Below, piece by piece: positions 20,995-31,847 of a stretch of 64,000 nucleotides of DNA. Position numbers and translations under genes: made by a program. The stretch is taken from NCBI GenBank assembly GCA_037127315.1, contig JBBBDQ010001122.1, forward strand, positions 8,080,001-8,144,000. Reading direction: 5' to 3'. A model generated the notes under the pieces. That model saw nothing but the letters and a program-made list of their open reading frames with translations. It made no database searches and was not told where the DNA came from. The stretch comes from Ascarosepion bandense. Its lineage: Eukaryota > Mollusca > Cephalopoda > Sepiida > Sepiidae. Each line of letters starts with the position of its first letter. Position 1 is the stretch's first letter.

Positions 20995-21486
20995 TTTTGT
21001 GTAATGATATCTTCTTCTATGTGCCTTGTTCTTTCAGGACGTAGGCGATCATGGTTCTCCACGTCTTCCTATCCCTGGTGGCTCTTAGCACGCTTTCACC
21101 TGTTACATCACGCAACCTCTGGTCTGTCATCCACCTGCTCAGGCCCTTCAAATATGTTATCCGCTGTTTTCCTCATTCTCTTTTTCCCTCTATCTGGCCT
21201 GTTAGTATCAGGTTCTCCAAGCCCTTCTTCCTCATTGCATGTTCCACGAACTTTAGTTGTCTCTTTCTGATGTTCAATACTAGTTTTCTTTTCGTTTCTA
21301 TCCTTTCTAAAACCTTATAATTGCTCACATGCTCGGTCCATGATATCCACAGCATCCTTCTGTAGAATCACATTTCAGTTGCTTTACGTTTTCTTTCATC
21401 TTTGGTGATATTGTCCAGCATTCATTGCAACACTGAAGAACTCACATAACATAGAAATCTAGTACCCTCTTCTTGGTTTCTAGTGA
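20995..21486 (-). mobile_element. RTE 3' terminal part, downstream half of the interrupted element
   Basis: Minus-strand translation gives the RTE C-terminus: LETKKRVLDFYV at the arm boundary (21486), then CWTISPKMKE, MLWISWTEHVSNYKVLERI and the frame 21173-21355 ending in LILTGQIEGKRE. It resumes where the RTE of the right arm was broken by LINE-A at about 23811. This half is present only beside the right arm, so the right arm is the more complete side. Confidence 0.85.
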
Positions 21487-21734
21487 AATTGTGGTGAATA
21501 ATTATACTTCAGAATGGTTGCATTTGAAGGGGTTGTAAGATTAAAAGTTGCAATAGTAGTAGTAGCATTAGTAGTAATGTTCGTTAGAGAAACATTAATA
21601 GTCGTATGATGTCTGTTATTAATTCTCATTAAAATTAACTTTGCTATGACGGATTGAAAACGTCGTGTTGTAATTATGACTGGCACAATAAAAATAGCCT
21701 TCATAGTTAAATTCCATAAATTTTCACAATAGTC

Positions 21735-22231
21735 CCTGGTTTTCTTTGATTTTTTCTTTTCTACACTTTTTTATTTTTTAAAAGGTTTTTATTGCTTTTT
21801 TCGACATTTTCTTTCATATTCTACTTTTATTTATTGCTTTTTAGTTGCTTATATTTTTAAATTTGTTTCTTTTATTGTTCTATCCTTTAACTGTTTCTTT
21901 TTTATTTCACTGTTACTTTTTTCGTTGTGATCATTTTTTCTTTTTTTCTTAGTTTTTTTTCTTTATTTTATCGCTACTTTTTTCTTTGTTTGTGAGTTCA
22001 TCCTTTTCTTCTTTCTTTATTTCTTTATTCATAATTTCTTTCTTTCTTTTCTGAGTTTGTCGTTTCTTTTTTCTTCTTTTCATCGTTACTTTTTGTTGAT
22101 GAGTTTTTTATTTTCTATCTTTATTTTTTACTTTTTCCATAATTTCATTGTTTTTCCCCACCATTTTTCCTTCCTTCCTTTCCTTTCTTTCTTTCTTTCC
22201 TTCTTTCTTTCTTTCTTATTTTTTTATAATT
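21735..22231. repeat. C/T-rich low-complexity tract, right arm
   Basis: Mirror of the A/G-rich tract at 17893-18400. It ends with (CTTT)n and (CCTT)n next to the LINE-A tail. The Phe/Ser-rich plus-strand frame across it is an artefact. Confidence 0.9.
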
Positions 22232-23811
22232 ACATCGCCTCAAGCAAGGCATTTTATTGCCACTGTTTTGCAGGGGCTTACATAAGAGGAAAGTTCTGAG
22301 AAAGAGTGACAGGTTATAGGGGTTGTCAGGAAATGGGTAAGAGAAGGATGACAATACCGATGAGAGTGGAGTAGACAGAGTAAAAAGCATGAGAGGAGGG
22401 TGCAAGTTAGTTAGATGGGAGATGACTATTGACTTTACATTTAAATTCTTGGAGATTATAGCTGCCGGGGAAGCAAGTAAATGGAAGGGAATTCCACAGC
22501 CGGGAAGTGCGAGAAAAGAAGCTGGGGAGTAGAATTTGCTTTTAAAATTTATTGGTTTCACAGTAAATGGGTGGGACCTAGTTGCTAATCTTGTGACTCG
22601 AGTAAATTTATATATAGTGGGTACCAGTAAGCTAAGTTCATCAGATCAGAAACCGTGAAAGTATTTGGAGAAGAGACACAAGGAAGCCACATTGCGCCGG
22701 TGAGAAAGTGGCTGTATGTGAGCTGCCAATTCGGGATCTATCTCATTACAGATTCTACGTTGGATTTTTTCAAGGATACTCAGGTGGATAGCAGGAGCAC
22801 CCAACCAGATATGGCAGCAGTATTCAATGCACGGGCGGATGGTAGATTTATGTATGTGCAGGATTGTTTCAGGGAAAAAAAAAAAACTTCCTGGTCCTAC
22901 GCAGAGAACTAACTTTCTTAGCAGCGGATTTAACTATGGATTCTCTATAGTCATTCCACTTGAGGTCTGTTGTGAGAGTTAAGCCGAAGAGGTACAGTGT
23001 TTTGCTTTCAGGGAGACTAGCCTGATCCATGCTAATGTGGCGTAGGAGTGATTGTCTATGATGATTAATAGATAGCAGCTTCGTTTTGGAAACATTAAAA
23101 TTCACCAGCTATTTCTTACCCCAGTCCGCCACTGTTAGGAGGTCTTATTCAAGCTCGGCAGTGAGGTGTGCTTTGTCAGCCTCAGCAGATTTTTTATCTA
23201 TGCGAGAGTAAACTGTAGTGCCATCAGCGTTTATGCCTACTTGGGATCTTATTACATCGGGGAGATCGTTAATGTAGATAAGGGAAAGCATAGGACCTAG
23301 ACTAGAGTCTTGAGGGACACCCGCGTTCGTATGATAGTATTGCGAGGCATGTCCGTTCAATACTACCTTCATTGTGCGATTTGAAAGGAATGACTGGATC
23401 AGGTCAAACAATTGTCCAGTTATATCATAAACTCCCAGCTTGCGTAGAAGGCCAGCATACCAGACTCTGTTAAACGCTTTGGAGATATCTAAGGAAACAG
23501 TTCGAGCTTTGCCGTTCTTGTCGAGAGTGATGGTCATGAGCATATCAGCAGTAGACTTAGTGAAACGGAAACCATACTGTTTGTCAGAGAATAGTATATG
23601 GGCTGTGAGATATTGAATCACCTCGGCGTTGATGATGGCTTCGAACACTTTGCCAAAAATCGGTAGGAGGCTGATAGGGCGATAATTAGAGGGCTCTGAG
23701 GGTTCACCAGTGTTTTTATATATTGGAACTACGGAGGAGGACTTCAAGCAAGCAGGAAAGCAAGAAGCAGAGAGGCAGTAGTTATAGATTTTGGAGAGAA
23801 CCGAGCAGAGT
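22232..23811 (-). mobile_element. LINE-A inserted in RTE, right arm
   Basis: Same truncated LINE-A as in the left arm, with the same 5' junction (FQNLSK to LCSVLSK) and the same tail position. The catalytic box again reads NADG. The frames 23145-23843, 22869-23105 and 22145-22561 carry the RT core, the SKTKLLSINHH block and the C-terminus. The stop and frameshift positions differ slightly from the left arm. Confidence 0.88.
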
Positions 23812-23843
23812 TTACTAAGGTTCTGGAAGGCGTCTTTCGCCAT
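23145..23843 (-). pseudogene. RTE-LINE-A fusion frame, right arm
   Basis: Counterpart of the frame at 16275-17009. It starts MAKDAFQNLSK (RTE) and passes into LINE-A RT (YRPISLLPIFGKVFEAI, SLDISKAFNRVW, GVPQDSSLGPMLSLIYINDL). The conserved PQG of block B is now PQD and YADD is NADG. It ends early at 23145. Confidence 0.85.
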
Positions 23844-23972
23844 GTCAATTCGCCTTCGGATCTCTGTGTCGCACTTTCCGTTTTCTGTTAGAACACTTCA
23901 CAAATATCTAAATTTTAGTATCCCCTACCTGTATGTGGCATTTTATACTACTCTTTTTATATGACCATGCAT

Positions 23973-24810
23973 TCAGTTTTCTTGAAGTTTATTTGTTATC
24001 CATTTTTTATCACTCTCTTCAGCTACCTTCTGTAGGAGCTCTTGTAGTTTCTTTTCTGTGTCGAAATTCAGCACTGTATCATCGGCGTACCTTATGTTGT
24101 TCAAACTGTAACTTCCGATAACGAATCCTGGTATAACATCTCGGGTCCTCCGAATAGTCTCTCTGTTCAATTTGAATAGATCCGGTGAAAAGATGCATCC
24201 TTGTCTTACGCACCTTTCTATCTTTGTATATCTGCTGAATTCGTTACCTGTCCGTATGCAACCAGTTTGCTGCCAGTAGAGAATCTTGATTCCTCTTATG
24301 CCTTTCCCAAATATGTCGAGCCTGCTGAGCATCTCCATCAATTCTTTGTGGTGTATTTTGTCGAACGCCTTTGCCTAATCGATAAATCATAGGCACAAGT
24401 CTTTCTTCATTTGTATTGCCCTTTCGGAGAGCATCTTAATCATGAATATGGCGTTGCTTTTTCCAGTGTCTTTGACGAACCCGCACTGTTCTTGTCCTAT
24501 CTCCGGCATGACTCTGCTTCTCGCTCTATTCATCAGGGTGCGGACGGTCAATTCTGTAATGTGGATCATTAAACTGATTGTTTGGTGGAGCTCGCACTCA
24601 TTTGTACTCGTTTGCACCTGGCTTCTTAGGCAGTAATATGAAAATCAACTTGTTTAGTTCGTCTGGTATTACACCACTGTTATAAATTTCATTTATTATT
24701 CCTGTAATTTTCTCTATGCCAAATTCTTTCAGGGCTATCAGCAGCTGTATTACATTGCTGTCTGGACCAGCTGCTTTGTTTCTATTCAGTTTGGCCATTG
24801 CAGCTTCCAC
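23973..24810 (-). pseudogene. RTE reverse transcriptase, right arm, frameshifted
   Basis: Same blocks as the left-arm copy, in three frames: AAMAKLNRNKAAGPDSNVIQ (24598-24810), ARSRVMPEIGQEQCGFVKD (24387-24617), then ERCVRQGCIFSPDLFKLNRE and IRYADDTVLNFDTEKKLQEL (23973-24341). A stop interrupts block A near 24375: the codon for Asp/Tyr in IDYAKAF is changed. Confidence 0.85.
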
Positions 24811-24851
24811 TTCAGACTGTGATGTTTCCGGTCCATGCTCATCTTTGTGTG

Positions 24852-25232
24852 TTATCGGTTGTTCTCTCTTGTCGTGGAAAATATTGTTTTATATATTCTT
24901 CCCATCGCTGGAGTATTTCCTCTTTCTCCAATATGATTGTTCCATCCTTGCATTTTATACATCCTGTTGAGGAGCAGGTTTTTTGTCAGTTCTCTTATTT
25001 CTTTATGCATGTTTGCTTTATTAGTCCTGCTCAGCCTCTCTCCTTCTGCATATTTGTTATTGAGCCATTCCTCTTTAGCCTGTCTGCATTTTCTCCTTAT
25101 TTTTTTCTGTAGTTCCCTGTACTCCATTCCATATATTGGCATCATTTTCTGTCTCCTTTGCATCATGTCGAGTATCTCTTCAGTCATCCACTCTTTTTCT
25201 CTTCCACGTCTGAGCTTTTTTTTTTTGAGCAA
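24852..25232 (-). pseudogene. RTE linker between endonuclease and RT, right arm
   Basis: A 126-residue frame with KEWMTEEILDMMQRRQKMMP, a Lys/Arg/Glu-rich helix-prone region (KEEWLNNKYAEGERLSRTNK) and MYKMQGWNNHIGERGNTPAM. It matches 14845-15249 of the left arm. This linker is normal for RTE proteins. I assign no enzymatic role to it. Confidence 0.75.
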
Positions 25233-25774
25233 TACTGTTTGCTGATGTCACTATTGCTTCCTTTAGTGAGTCCCATTTCCTTTTCCAATTTGTTTTTCGT
25301 ATTTGTTTTTCACTCTTTTAGTGTATACTTTCTGCAGGTTGAGGTCATTCACGAGCGTGTTGTATTGTAGGCTTGGTGTTGCACTAGGCTTTTTCATTGT
25401 CCGGAGTTTCACCATAAGTTTGCAGATGACTGGGACCTGGTCGTTTCCACACTCAGCACCTGTTCTGAAAAAGAAAAGTTTATCGTATAGTGTTACAGCT
25501 TCTGTAAATGGCTGGTTGTAGCAAAAGGGCCTACTGGAGAATGGCTGGCTAGAACTTTACCCGTTGGCAAGCTGAAGCGAGAGTGATGATAATGGCAGGC
25601 TAGATTTACTGTTGTTGCTGATGGCTGAAACCGTGGACCGTCTGTCTGCTTCTAGAGCAAATCCTGTTTTTTTATTCCTAGGCATTAAATTTGTCGTTTT
25701 ATTTTATTTTATTTTATTTTTTTCCATATCTTGGCATCGTTTTCTGTCTCCTTTGCATCATGTCGAGAATCTTT

Positions 25775-26755
25775 TCAGTCATCCACTCGTTTTTTCCTTT
25801 TGCGTCTGATTTCCTTTGGGACAATGTTGTTTGCTGATGTCACTATCGATTCTTTTAATGAGTCACATTTAGAGTCTACCTTTCCAATTTGTTCTTTAAC
25901 GTTGTTAGTGTATTCTTTCTGCAGGTTGAGGTCATTTACGAGCGTGTTGTATTTCAGTCTTGGTGCTGCACTAGGCTTCTTCATTCTCCGGAGTTTCCCC
26001 CTTAGTTTGCAAATGACTGGGACGTGGTCGCATCTACAGTCGGCGCCTGGATTGGTTTTGCATTGGACCACTGCGTTTCCGAATCTCCTGTTCATGGTTA
26101 TGTAGTATATTTGATTTTTCGTGTCACCTCCTGGGTTTCTCCATTTCCATAGACGTTGTGGGTGTTCTTGAAACCAGGTGTTAGTTATTAGTTGGTCATT
26201 TAATGTGCACCATTGAACCCATTTTCTGCTCGTTCGTTGCGGATTCCTAATACAAATTTAACAGTCGTGTCTCCTTCCCTCTCTTTACCTACCTTGGCAT
26301 TCAAGTCACCCATTACGATTCTAATTTCTTGGTTTGCGTACTGAGCCTTGACATTGTCCAGTATGAAACAGAATGATTCCATTTCTTCCTGCTTAGCGTT
26401 GTTGGTGCATAAACTACTATAATAGACATGTTAAAGGGTCTTCCTCTCCGTTTAACCTAGTGGACTCTCTCTGAAAGCTGGCAGTATCCCAGAACGCATT
26501 TCGTCATTTCTTTGTCTAGTATTAAGCCGACTCCTTTTTTCGTTATTTTTGCCTCCTGCGTATATTATCGTGTGGATGTCACTGCTGAAGCCTCCATTGT
26601 TTGGCCATCTGGTTTCGCATATGCCCAAGATATTAATGTTCTATCTGTTCATTCCCTGCTTGACATTCTCTAGTTTACCACAGTTGTTGAGCGTCCTGAC
26701 ATTCCGTGTCCCAAAGATAAGTCTTTCTTTGTTGCGCACAGTCACAGGGTAATGG
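25775..26755 (-). pseudogene. RTE endonuclease, right arm, broken
   Basis: Minus-strand counterpart of 13471-14300: WNVRT-like start near 26700, ICETRWP-like block near 26600 (now disrupted), RIVMGDLNAKVG (26200-26382), and DHVPVICKLRGKLRRMKKPS at about 26030-25970. The His of the SDH-type motif is better kept here than in the left arm. Stops and frameshifts separate the blocks. Confidence 0.82.
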
Positions 26756-26973
26756 TCCAGAGACATCTTTTGGCCATGTCGTTTCTTCCCGGGCGAGGGA
26801 TAAATTTTGTAAAAAAGTGTTCCCTTTTGCGCCGTTGATACTAACAGTCACCGGATGACGGTCAGGTGACACCTGTTTCCCATGTCGATCCTTAGCGAGC
26901 GAGGAGTTGCTTTCTTTGGAATTAACCCTCTTCACGTCGTTGGGTTTCATAAATTTATTGTGAAAAACCATGA

Positions 26974-27110
26974 GTATCCGCGGAATAGATAGTGGAGTGG
27001 TATCCCGTTGCCTTCTCCACGGTGAATAATTGAGACACCACATCCAGTTAGCTGGCCGTTGACTCCTTAAGAGTTCTTCCGCCATTTGTAGGTTTAATTT
27101 TTATCCAACC
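26974..27110 (-). mobile_element. RTE 5' continuation outside the right arm
   Basis: The minus frame 26675-27085 starts MAEELLRSQRPANWMWCLNY and runs into the arm, so the RTE upstream sequence extends beyond the arm edge. The left arm lacks this part. The upstream end of the element is uncertain. Confidence 0.65.
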
Positions 27111-27179
27111 AGGTTGCTAAATTCCTGTTAAAAAATGGTGAGAACTGTGTGGGTGGGAGATAAAAGAATAAGTATCTTG

Positions 27180-27600
27180 ATTCCTCTCATGCCTTTCCCA
27201 AAGATGTCGAGGATGCTGAGCATCTCCATCAATTCTTTGTGGCGTATTTTGTTGAATGCCTTTGCATAATCGGTAAATCATAGGCACAAGTCCTTCTTCA
27301 TTTGTATTGCCCTTTCGGTGAGCATCTTAATCATGAATATGGCGTTGCTTGTTCCAGTGTCTTTGACGAGCCCGCACTGTTCTTGTCCTATCTCCGGCAT
27401 GATTCTGCTTCTCGCTCTATTCATCAGGGTGCGGACGATCAATTTTGTAATGTGGCCCATTAAACTGATTGTTTGGTGGAGTTCGCACACTTTTACTCCT
27501 GGATTCTTAGGCAGTGCTCTAAAAATCAACTTGTTTAGGTCGTCTGGTATTACAACACTGCTATAAATTTCATTTATTATTTCAGTAGTTTTCTCTTGAC
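27180..27600 (-). mobile_element. RTE reverse-transcriptase fragment, separate copy
   Basis: The frame 27278-27529 has ARSRIMPEIGQEQCGLVKD and ISLMGHITKLIVRTLMNRA, followed out of frame by the block A region (27180-27275). It matches the RT of the arms but stops near 27590, so it is a third, independent RTE copy. Confidence 0.85.
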
Positions 27601-27842
27601 AATATTCGTTATTTTAACCTTAAATTTTACGCTATTTCCTTGAGTTTTTTCCTCCTCTTTTTATTTTTCATATTTTCTCCTTTTTATTCTTGCTTCCTAA
27701 TCCAAATCATGAGGCCACTCATTACATGAAGCGTAAATCGCGGAAAGAAACAAGTCATAGGCTGATGGAGAGAGGTATGTACAATGTTCCATTCGAACTT
27801 CATTATCGTTTGTTGTGTCACCATGTCATATCGACTTATATA

Positions 27843-28545
27843 TCTAAACTTATTTATAAATGGAAATTTGTCTGTGTGTGTGTCCGTTACCGATAGTCTC
27901 CGAAACAGGTGAACCGATTTTCTTGAAAATTTACACAGTTGTACTATAAGCGTCTGCGAGTGTTCTTAGCTAGGTTTTGTGTCGAGATATCCCCGATAAA
28001 TATCGAAAATCGATAATAGAAAAAATTGGCTTATAGAAGGAGTGGTCCGATTTTAATCAAATTTGGTACACTCATAGACAAATACATAAGAAACGATATT
28101 CAGAAATTTCAAGGTTGCAGTTCTTACAATAGTGCAGAAAATCGATAATATATATATGTATATAAAGCAAGATACCTGTGTGTGTGTCTGTTTATCAGTC
28201 TGTATGTTTTTTCAGCCCTTTTAATTTAGTTTCTTTTCGGGTTTGGCTCTAAGTAGGTATAATTGTAGTTCTTAGTCTCAGCCACGATACCATTTACTTA
28301 GAGGACTTATTTAGCCTTCAAAATTCAGTTTACGACAAAAAAATCTTATTTGATATCGATACCAGGAAATCAAAGTTTGACTTATATTCATTCATTTTTT
28401 TTTTCAGTCTACAGTTTCGCTTTAACTGGAAACAACTATTACTTTTTAGTCTTTTGTGCCAACGTCCAAAGAGTCTGAGCTGCAGGACCATGGATTAATT
28501 TTAAAGATTTCATTACACCCGAGCAACGCCGGGGTATACTGCTAG
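27843..28545 (+). mobile_element. Helitron-like non-autonomous element, full-length copy 1
   Basis: Starts TCTAAACTTATTTATAAATG at 27843, preceded by A. It ends near cacccgagcaacgccgggg, then tatactgctag at 28535-28545, followed by T. This fits the Helitron rule: 5' TC, 3' CTRR with a short GC hairpin about 10 bases upstream (cccg...cggg), and insertion between A and T. A (TG)n stretch lies near the 5' end and a ta tract in the middle. No RepHel coding sequence, so non-autonomous. Confidence 0.78.
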
Positions 28546-28749
28546 TTTGACAATAAAACGGCCCCTTTTTCAAATGCGTCCTTCAAATGAGCCAATTCCT
28601 CATCTCGGCACAGCATATTATTAATTTGTCCATGTCCTTTCTGTTTCTCAAAATTAGAGAAAAACGTTTCCCAGTTTTATTTAATTTGTGATGCTTCAGG
28701 CTGTCGTGGATTTAACATCACTTTTCTTTATTTCGCACGCAAAAATAAA
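28546..28749. other. No recognisable feature
   Basis: Sequence between the Helitron-like element and an RTE fragment. Nothing supported. Confidence 0.4.
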
Positions 28750-29095
28750 AATGGGACCAAGACAAGGTGTTGTTTTCTCACCGGATTAATTTAATCTCTT
28801 TAAGATACGCAGATAATAATGTGTTGATGGCAAGCGCAAAAGGAAAATTACAAGACCTCTTAGACAAGGCTGAAAAGGAGAGCGAGAAGAAAGAACTATC
28901 TATCAATTTTACCAAGGCGTAATATATGGTTGTCAGCAAATGAAAAACCCAAAATGCAAACTACGAATGGGAGATGTGAAAATCAAGTACAGAAGTTTAA
29001 ATAAAGCAAAAATTGTCTTTCAAAAGCTAAGGAAAGAATTAAGAAACAGGAAAAAGTCATTAGAAACAACAACAACAACAACAAAAAAAATGTAT
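28750..29095 (+). mobile_element. RTE fragment, RT end, upstream half of a second interrupted RTE
   Basis: Plus-strand translation shows GTKTRCCF-like block B remains, then LRYADNNVLMASAKGKLQDL (YADD is now YADN), KAEKESEKKELSINFTK and FQKLRKELRNRKKS. A (CAA)n run at 29069-29088 ends it. It resumes at 30695 after LINE-A-derived sequence. Confidence 0.8.
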
Positions 29096-29109
29096 TGGAC
29101 TGCTAATTA

Positions 29110-29318
29110 ATATAAATTTACTCATGCAACCAGACTGGCAACAAGGTACCACCCAATTCCGGTTCACACTCCACCCACGTCTATTGAACAGGTGTAGAGG
29201 CTCATCCCTTGTTTCCTGTTTAGGATGTGGTTTCCGGCTTTTCCAGTCTATTCACTCTTACGTAACCCACTGCACACCAGTGGCCTTACCGTCTTGCTCG
29301 GAGTGATATTATTAAAAA
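29110..29318 (+). mobile_element. LINE-A / SINE-like chimera sharing the LINE-A tail
   Basis: 29110-29155 is LINE-A coding sequence (tttactcatgcaaccagact). It then switches to the SINE-like module ccggttcacactccacccac seen at 43075, and ends with gtcttgctcggagtgatatt plus an A run. A switch of template during reverse transcription would explain this. Confidence 0.7.
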
Positions 29319-29338
29319 AAAAAATACAGTTAGACCAA

Positions 29339-30692
29339 CCAAATGCAGCCGGCAAGTCTACTTCATCAGCTTCTTTTCTCGCACTTCCTGCCGGAGGAAC
29401 TCCCTTCCGTATACTTCATTTCCTGACGGCTACAACCTCCAGGAAATTAAATGCAATGTCAATAACCATCTCTTATCCACTTGACTCCAGTTCTTTCTAC
29501 ATCAGCCTGTATATCTTGTTCTATCTTGTTCTTTTCCTTTCTCTCTACATTTGCAACTGCCAGGAAATTAATGCAATGTCAATAACCATCTCTTATCCAC
29601 TTGACTCCAGTTCTTTCTACATCAGCCTGTATATCTTGTTCTATCTTGTTCTTTTCCTTTCTCTCTACATTTGCAACTGCCAGGAATTTAAATGCAATGT
29701 CAATACCCATCTCTTATCCACTTGACTCCAGTTCTTTCTACATCAGCCTGTATATCTTGTTCTATCTTGTTCTTTTCCTTTCTCTCTGCCTTCGCAACTG
29801 TCAGGAATTTAAATGCAATGTCAATACCCATCTCTTATCCACTTGACTCCAGTTCTTTCTACATCAGCCTGTATATCTTGTTCTATCTTGTTCTTTTCCT
29901 TTCTCTCTACCTTTGCAACTGTCAGGAATTTAAATGCAATGTCAATACCCATCTCTTATCCACTTGGCTCCAGTTCTTTCTACATCAGCCTGTATATCTT
30001 GTTCTATCTAGTTTTTTTCCTTTCTCTCTACCTTTGCAACTGTCAGGAATTTAAATGCAATGTCAATACCCATCTCTTATCCACTTGACTCCAGTTCTTT
30101 CTACATCAGCCTGTATATCTTGTTCTATCTTGTTCTTTTCCTTTCTCTCTGCCTTCGCAACTGTCAGGAATTTAAATGCAATGTCAATACCCATCTCTTA
30201 TCCACTTGACTCCAGTTCTTTCTACATCAGCCTGTATATCTTGTTCTATCTTGTTCTTTTCCTTTCTCTCTGCCTTCGCAACTGTCAGGAATTTAAATGC
30301 AATGTCAATACCCATCTCTTATCCACTTGACTCCAGTTCTTTCTACATCAGCCTGTATATCTTGTTCTATCTTGTTCTTTTCCTTTCTCTCTACCTTTGC
30401 AACTGTCAGGAATTTAAATGCAATGTCAATACCCATCTCTTATCCACTTGGCTCCAGTTCTTTCTACATCAGCCTGTATATCTTGTTCTATCTTGTTCTT
30501 TTCCTTTCTCTCTCTCCCTTCGCAAATGTCTTCACACCTGTGTTTACTTTCTTCTCTTGCCCTTTCTCTAACACCCACTGTAACTGGTCCGTCCTTCTCT
30601 TCACTCTCCTCTTGTCTAAACTTTTACTCTTATGTAGCCCCCTGCGCATCAGTGTCGATACCACCTTGTTTGGGGTGAAACGATAAAAAATC
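29339..30692 (+). mobile_element. LINE-A 3' fragment with an internal 121-bp expansion
   Basis: Begins in the LINE-A C-terminal coding region (cttcttttctcgcacttcct at 29367-29386) and ends with ccttgtttggggtgaaacga, then aaaaaa at about 30690. The normal tail (compare 38300-38550) has one copy of the 121-bp segment. Here it is amplified nine times. The segment after the array (30540-30690) is the ordinary 3' UTR. Confidence 0.85.
29442..30535 (+). repeat. 121-bp tandem array, nine copies
   Basis: Units start at aatgcaatgtcaata-type sequence with atg at 29451, 29571, 29692, 29813, 29934, 30055, 30176, 30297 and 30418. The spacing is 121 except for one 120. Sequence is nearly invariant (variants cttgactcc/cttggctcc and gccttc/accttt). 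The overlapping frames reading NAMSIPISYPLDSSSFYISL arise from the repeat (121 is not a multiple of 3, so all frames cycle) and are not a gene. Confidence 0.95.
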
Positions 30693-30694
30693 CT

Positions 30695-31085
30695 CTTGTA
30701 TGGCTGTGAATTTTGGACAATATCGTATCAGATAAAAATAAGACTTGAGGCAGCGGTTGTGTGATTTTACACAAGAATGCCGAAAATATCATAGGCCGGG
30801 TGTGTTAAGAAATATGGATACATAAAGAATATATACTCAGAAGAGGGTTTGGAAAATTTAACACTCACATGACATATCGAAGGTAGAAGACACGGTTGGT
30901 AACATGTCTCCTACCTGCTAAGCTGATGTAAATGAGTGGCGCAACGGTCAGTGAGAGGAATGGTAGAAAGACAAAGAGGATAGGAGATTGGGGAGAGGCA
31001 TGGTCATCCATAACTTGAAGGGACACGGTTCATAGAATTAGAAGAAAAAAAATCAGCTAAATCTGTTTAAAAACAAACGCCCAAA
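30695..31085 (+). mobile_element. RTE C-terminal fragment, downstream half of the second interrupted RTE
   Basis: Translation resumes with LLYGCEFWTIS, an RTE thumb motif, then KIRLEAAVV and EEGLENLTLT further on, and a closing region rich in Arg/Gly. Decayed by stops. Confidence 0.7.
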
Positions 31086-31249
31086 GACAGACAGGCGATC
31101 ATTTTCATATGTTCTCGAAGAACCAATTTTCTGAGTTACATGTTTCCTATTAAGACTTATTAGCGACATATTACAGTTGATTGGATTCAAAAGAAAGAAA
31201 CGCGAAAAAATTTTGAATCAATTATTTACTTAGTCTAAATATTCGTTTG

Positions 31250-31500
31250 ATTATGTTACCAACTGGCATGAGATTAGTTTATAGTAGGCGTTCATGATTC
31301 TCCACAGTTTTCTCTCCTTTGTAGCTCTTAGTAAATAATTATCTTTTTGCTAGCTCTTCTAAACCCTGTTTCCATAACCATTTACGGAAGAAAGCTAGGA
31401 AGGGGATACACTGTTTTCCTTTATCCTTCATTAGGACCTGTGAGTGTCGCATCTTCTAAACCCTCTTTTCTCTGTGCTTTAGAAATTACAATTACCTGTT
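31250..31500 (-). mobile_element. RTE 3' end fragment, minus orientation
   Basis: ggcgttcatgattctccaca and following sequence resemble the RTE end at 21045-21180 (ggcgatcatggttctccacg). Heavily decayed. Confidence 0.55.
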
Positions 31501-31557
31501 TTTAATGTTAAATATGTTCTTTTTGTTTCTATTTGCACTAAAATGTCGCCATTTTTT

Positions 31558-31745
31558 TAAAATTATTTCACCCCGAGCAAGGCGGAAACGCCACTGATGT
31601 GCAGGGGGCTACATAAATGTAAAAAGATTAATTAGAAAAGAGTGAGGAGTACAAACTAGTTAGAAAGGAACAATAGAAAGCTGAGAAAGCAGGTGCAATG
31701 AGAGATACATAGGTGGAGAGAAAGGGAAGGTTATACGGGGGTGGG
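31558..31745 (-). mobile_element. LINE-A 3' UTR fragment
   Basis: Matches the 3' end of the copy at 4120-4310 (tttcaccccgagcaaggcgg, then gccactgatgtgcagggggc). Only the terminal 190 bases are present. Confidence 0.8.
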
Positions 31746-31749
31746 GAGA

Positions 31750-31847
31750 GAGCTAGAGTCATATGTTCTCATATGTTCGGTCCATGTTATTCTCATCAGG
31801 CTTCTGTAGAATCATATTTCTGTGACTTCAAGTCTCCTCTTCGTCTG
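31750..31847 (-). mobile_element. RTE C-terminal scrap
   Basis: ttcggtccatgttattctca and cttctgtagaatcatatttc resemble 21330-21375 of the RTE 3' end. Confidence 0.5.

Larger units (their letters stand above)
21487..26973 (-). repeat. Large inverted repeat, right arm (5.5 kb)
   Basis: Reverse complement of 13344-18644. It contains, in minus-strand order, RTE 5' and RT parts (26973-23811), LINE-A (23811-22232), a C/T-rich tract (22231-21735) and the innermost unassigned stretch. Both flanks continue as RTE sequence (26974-27110 upstream, 21486-20995 downstream). Confidence 0.93.

Noticed and set aside
29225..30678. Family of overlapping membrane-protein-like frames
   Set aside because: They are one 121-bp tandem repeat read in successive frames within a LINE-A tail.
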